From Triops longicaudatus (taxonomy: Eukaryota; Arthropoda; Branchiopoda; Notostraca; Triopsidae), in the NCBI GenBank assembly GCA_022885665.1, contig JAGQDJ010000024.1, forward strand, positions 992,001-1,056,000: DNA of 64,000 bases. The letters are read 5' to 3'. How positions within the stretch are numbered: position 1 is the first letter of the stretch; the number at the start of each line of letters is the position of its first letter. The notes under the pieces are model-generated. The model had not been told where the DNA came from, did no database searches, and saw nothing but the letters and a program-made list of their open reading frames with translations. Shown piece after piece: positions 63,862-64,000 of this stretch. The translations under genes and the position numbers were made by a program.

Positions 63862-64000
63862 GAGAAAGGAACCAAATGCGTTAGAGAGGCTCCTTGGTAC
63901 AATATCGGCTTTTCTACAGGAGTGAATGTTTCTTCTTCTTTTAGTACCAAAAAGTCTCCTAGTCGAAGTTTTTATTTGCCTGCACTTTTTGAGAAATTTT

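Larger units (their letters stand above)
41016..64000. other. Intergenic, no supported gene
   Basis: No protein gene can be supported. Present are short microsatellites, the T18-A10 tract, AT-rich blocks at about 50.2-50.96 kb, 54.0-54.15 kb and 62.82-63.34 kb, and an orphan TATA/E-box pair at 57834. Small exons of a gene lying mostly outside the window cannot be excluded. Confidence 0.55.

Overview
The window looks like nuclear DNA from an animal, most likely an arthropod. It holds one gene I can name with confidence, a SoxC-family (Sox4/Sox11-related) HMG-box transcription factor on the minus strand. Its two coding exons lie at 23217-23095 and 17570-16194. They are joined by a 5,524-base phase-0 intron and together encode an inferred 499-residue protein. 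The eukaryotic assignment rests on this spliced gene, on sparse coding content, and on many microsatellites and homopolymer tracts. The arthropod assignment rests on the sequence around the splice junction (TPYSDATQ then [12 protein letters not shown]) and on the HMG box (ERRKIC, then [19 protein letters not shown]). From memory these resemble insect and crustacean SoxC proteins more than vertebrate ones. I cannot name a species. A 22-N gap at 26576-26597 and a single N at 63861 show this is a scaffold rather than finished sequence.

Layout: 1-16193 is the downstream flank of the gene. It has no recognisable protein gene, one plausible poly(A) signal for SoxC (13937-13969) and an AT-rich block at about 10.5-12.3 kb. 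SoxC exon 2 (16194-17570) carries the HMG box, a low-complexity linker, two SUMO-type motifs and the SoxC C-terminal activation domain. The intron (17571-23094) holds a 42-base tandem duplication and two perfect TGACGTCA palindromes. Exon 1 (23095-23217) carries the N-terminus. From 23218 to 64000 I see no gene I can support, only microsatellites, poly-G/poly-C tracts, a 97-base tandem duplication (40817-41015) and AT-rich blocks. Most open frames in this space are short, lack codon structure or known domains, and look like chance.

The main interest is the gene in its landscape. It is a developmental regulator alone in at least 64 kb, which suggests a large cis-regulatory domain. At least six perfect CREB/ATF-type TGACGTCA palindromes are present, five of them within 10.1 kb around SoxC. 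The HMG box also has two unusual residues (Ala70 and Cys83). I found no mobile element with coding capacity, CRISPR array, rRNA or convincing tRNA, and nothing that amounts to a new multi-gene system.
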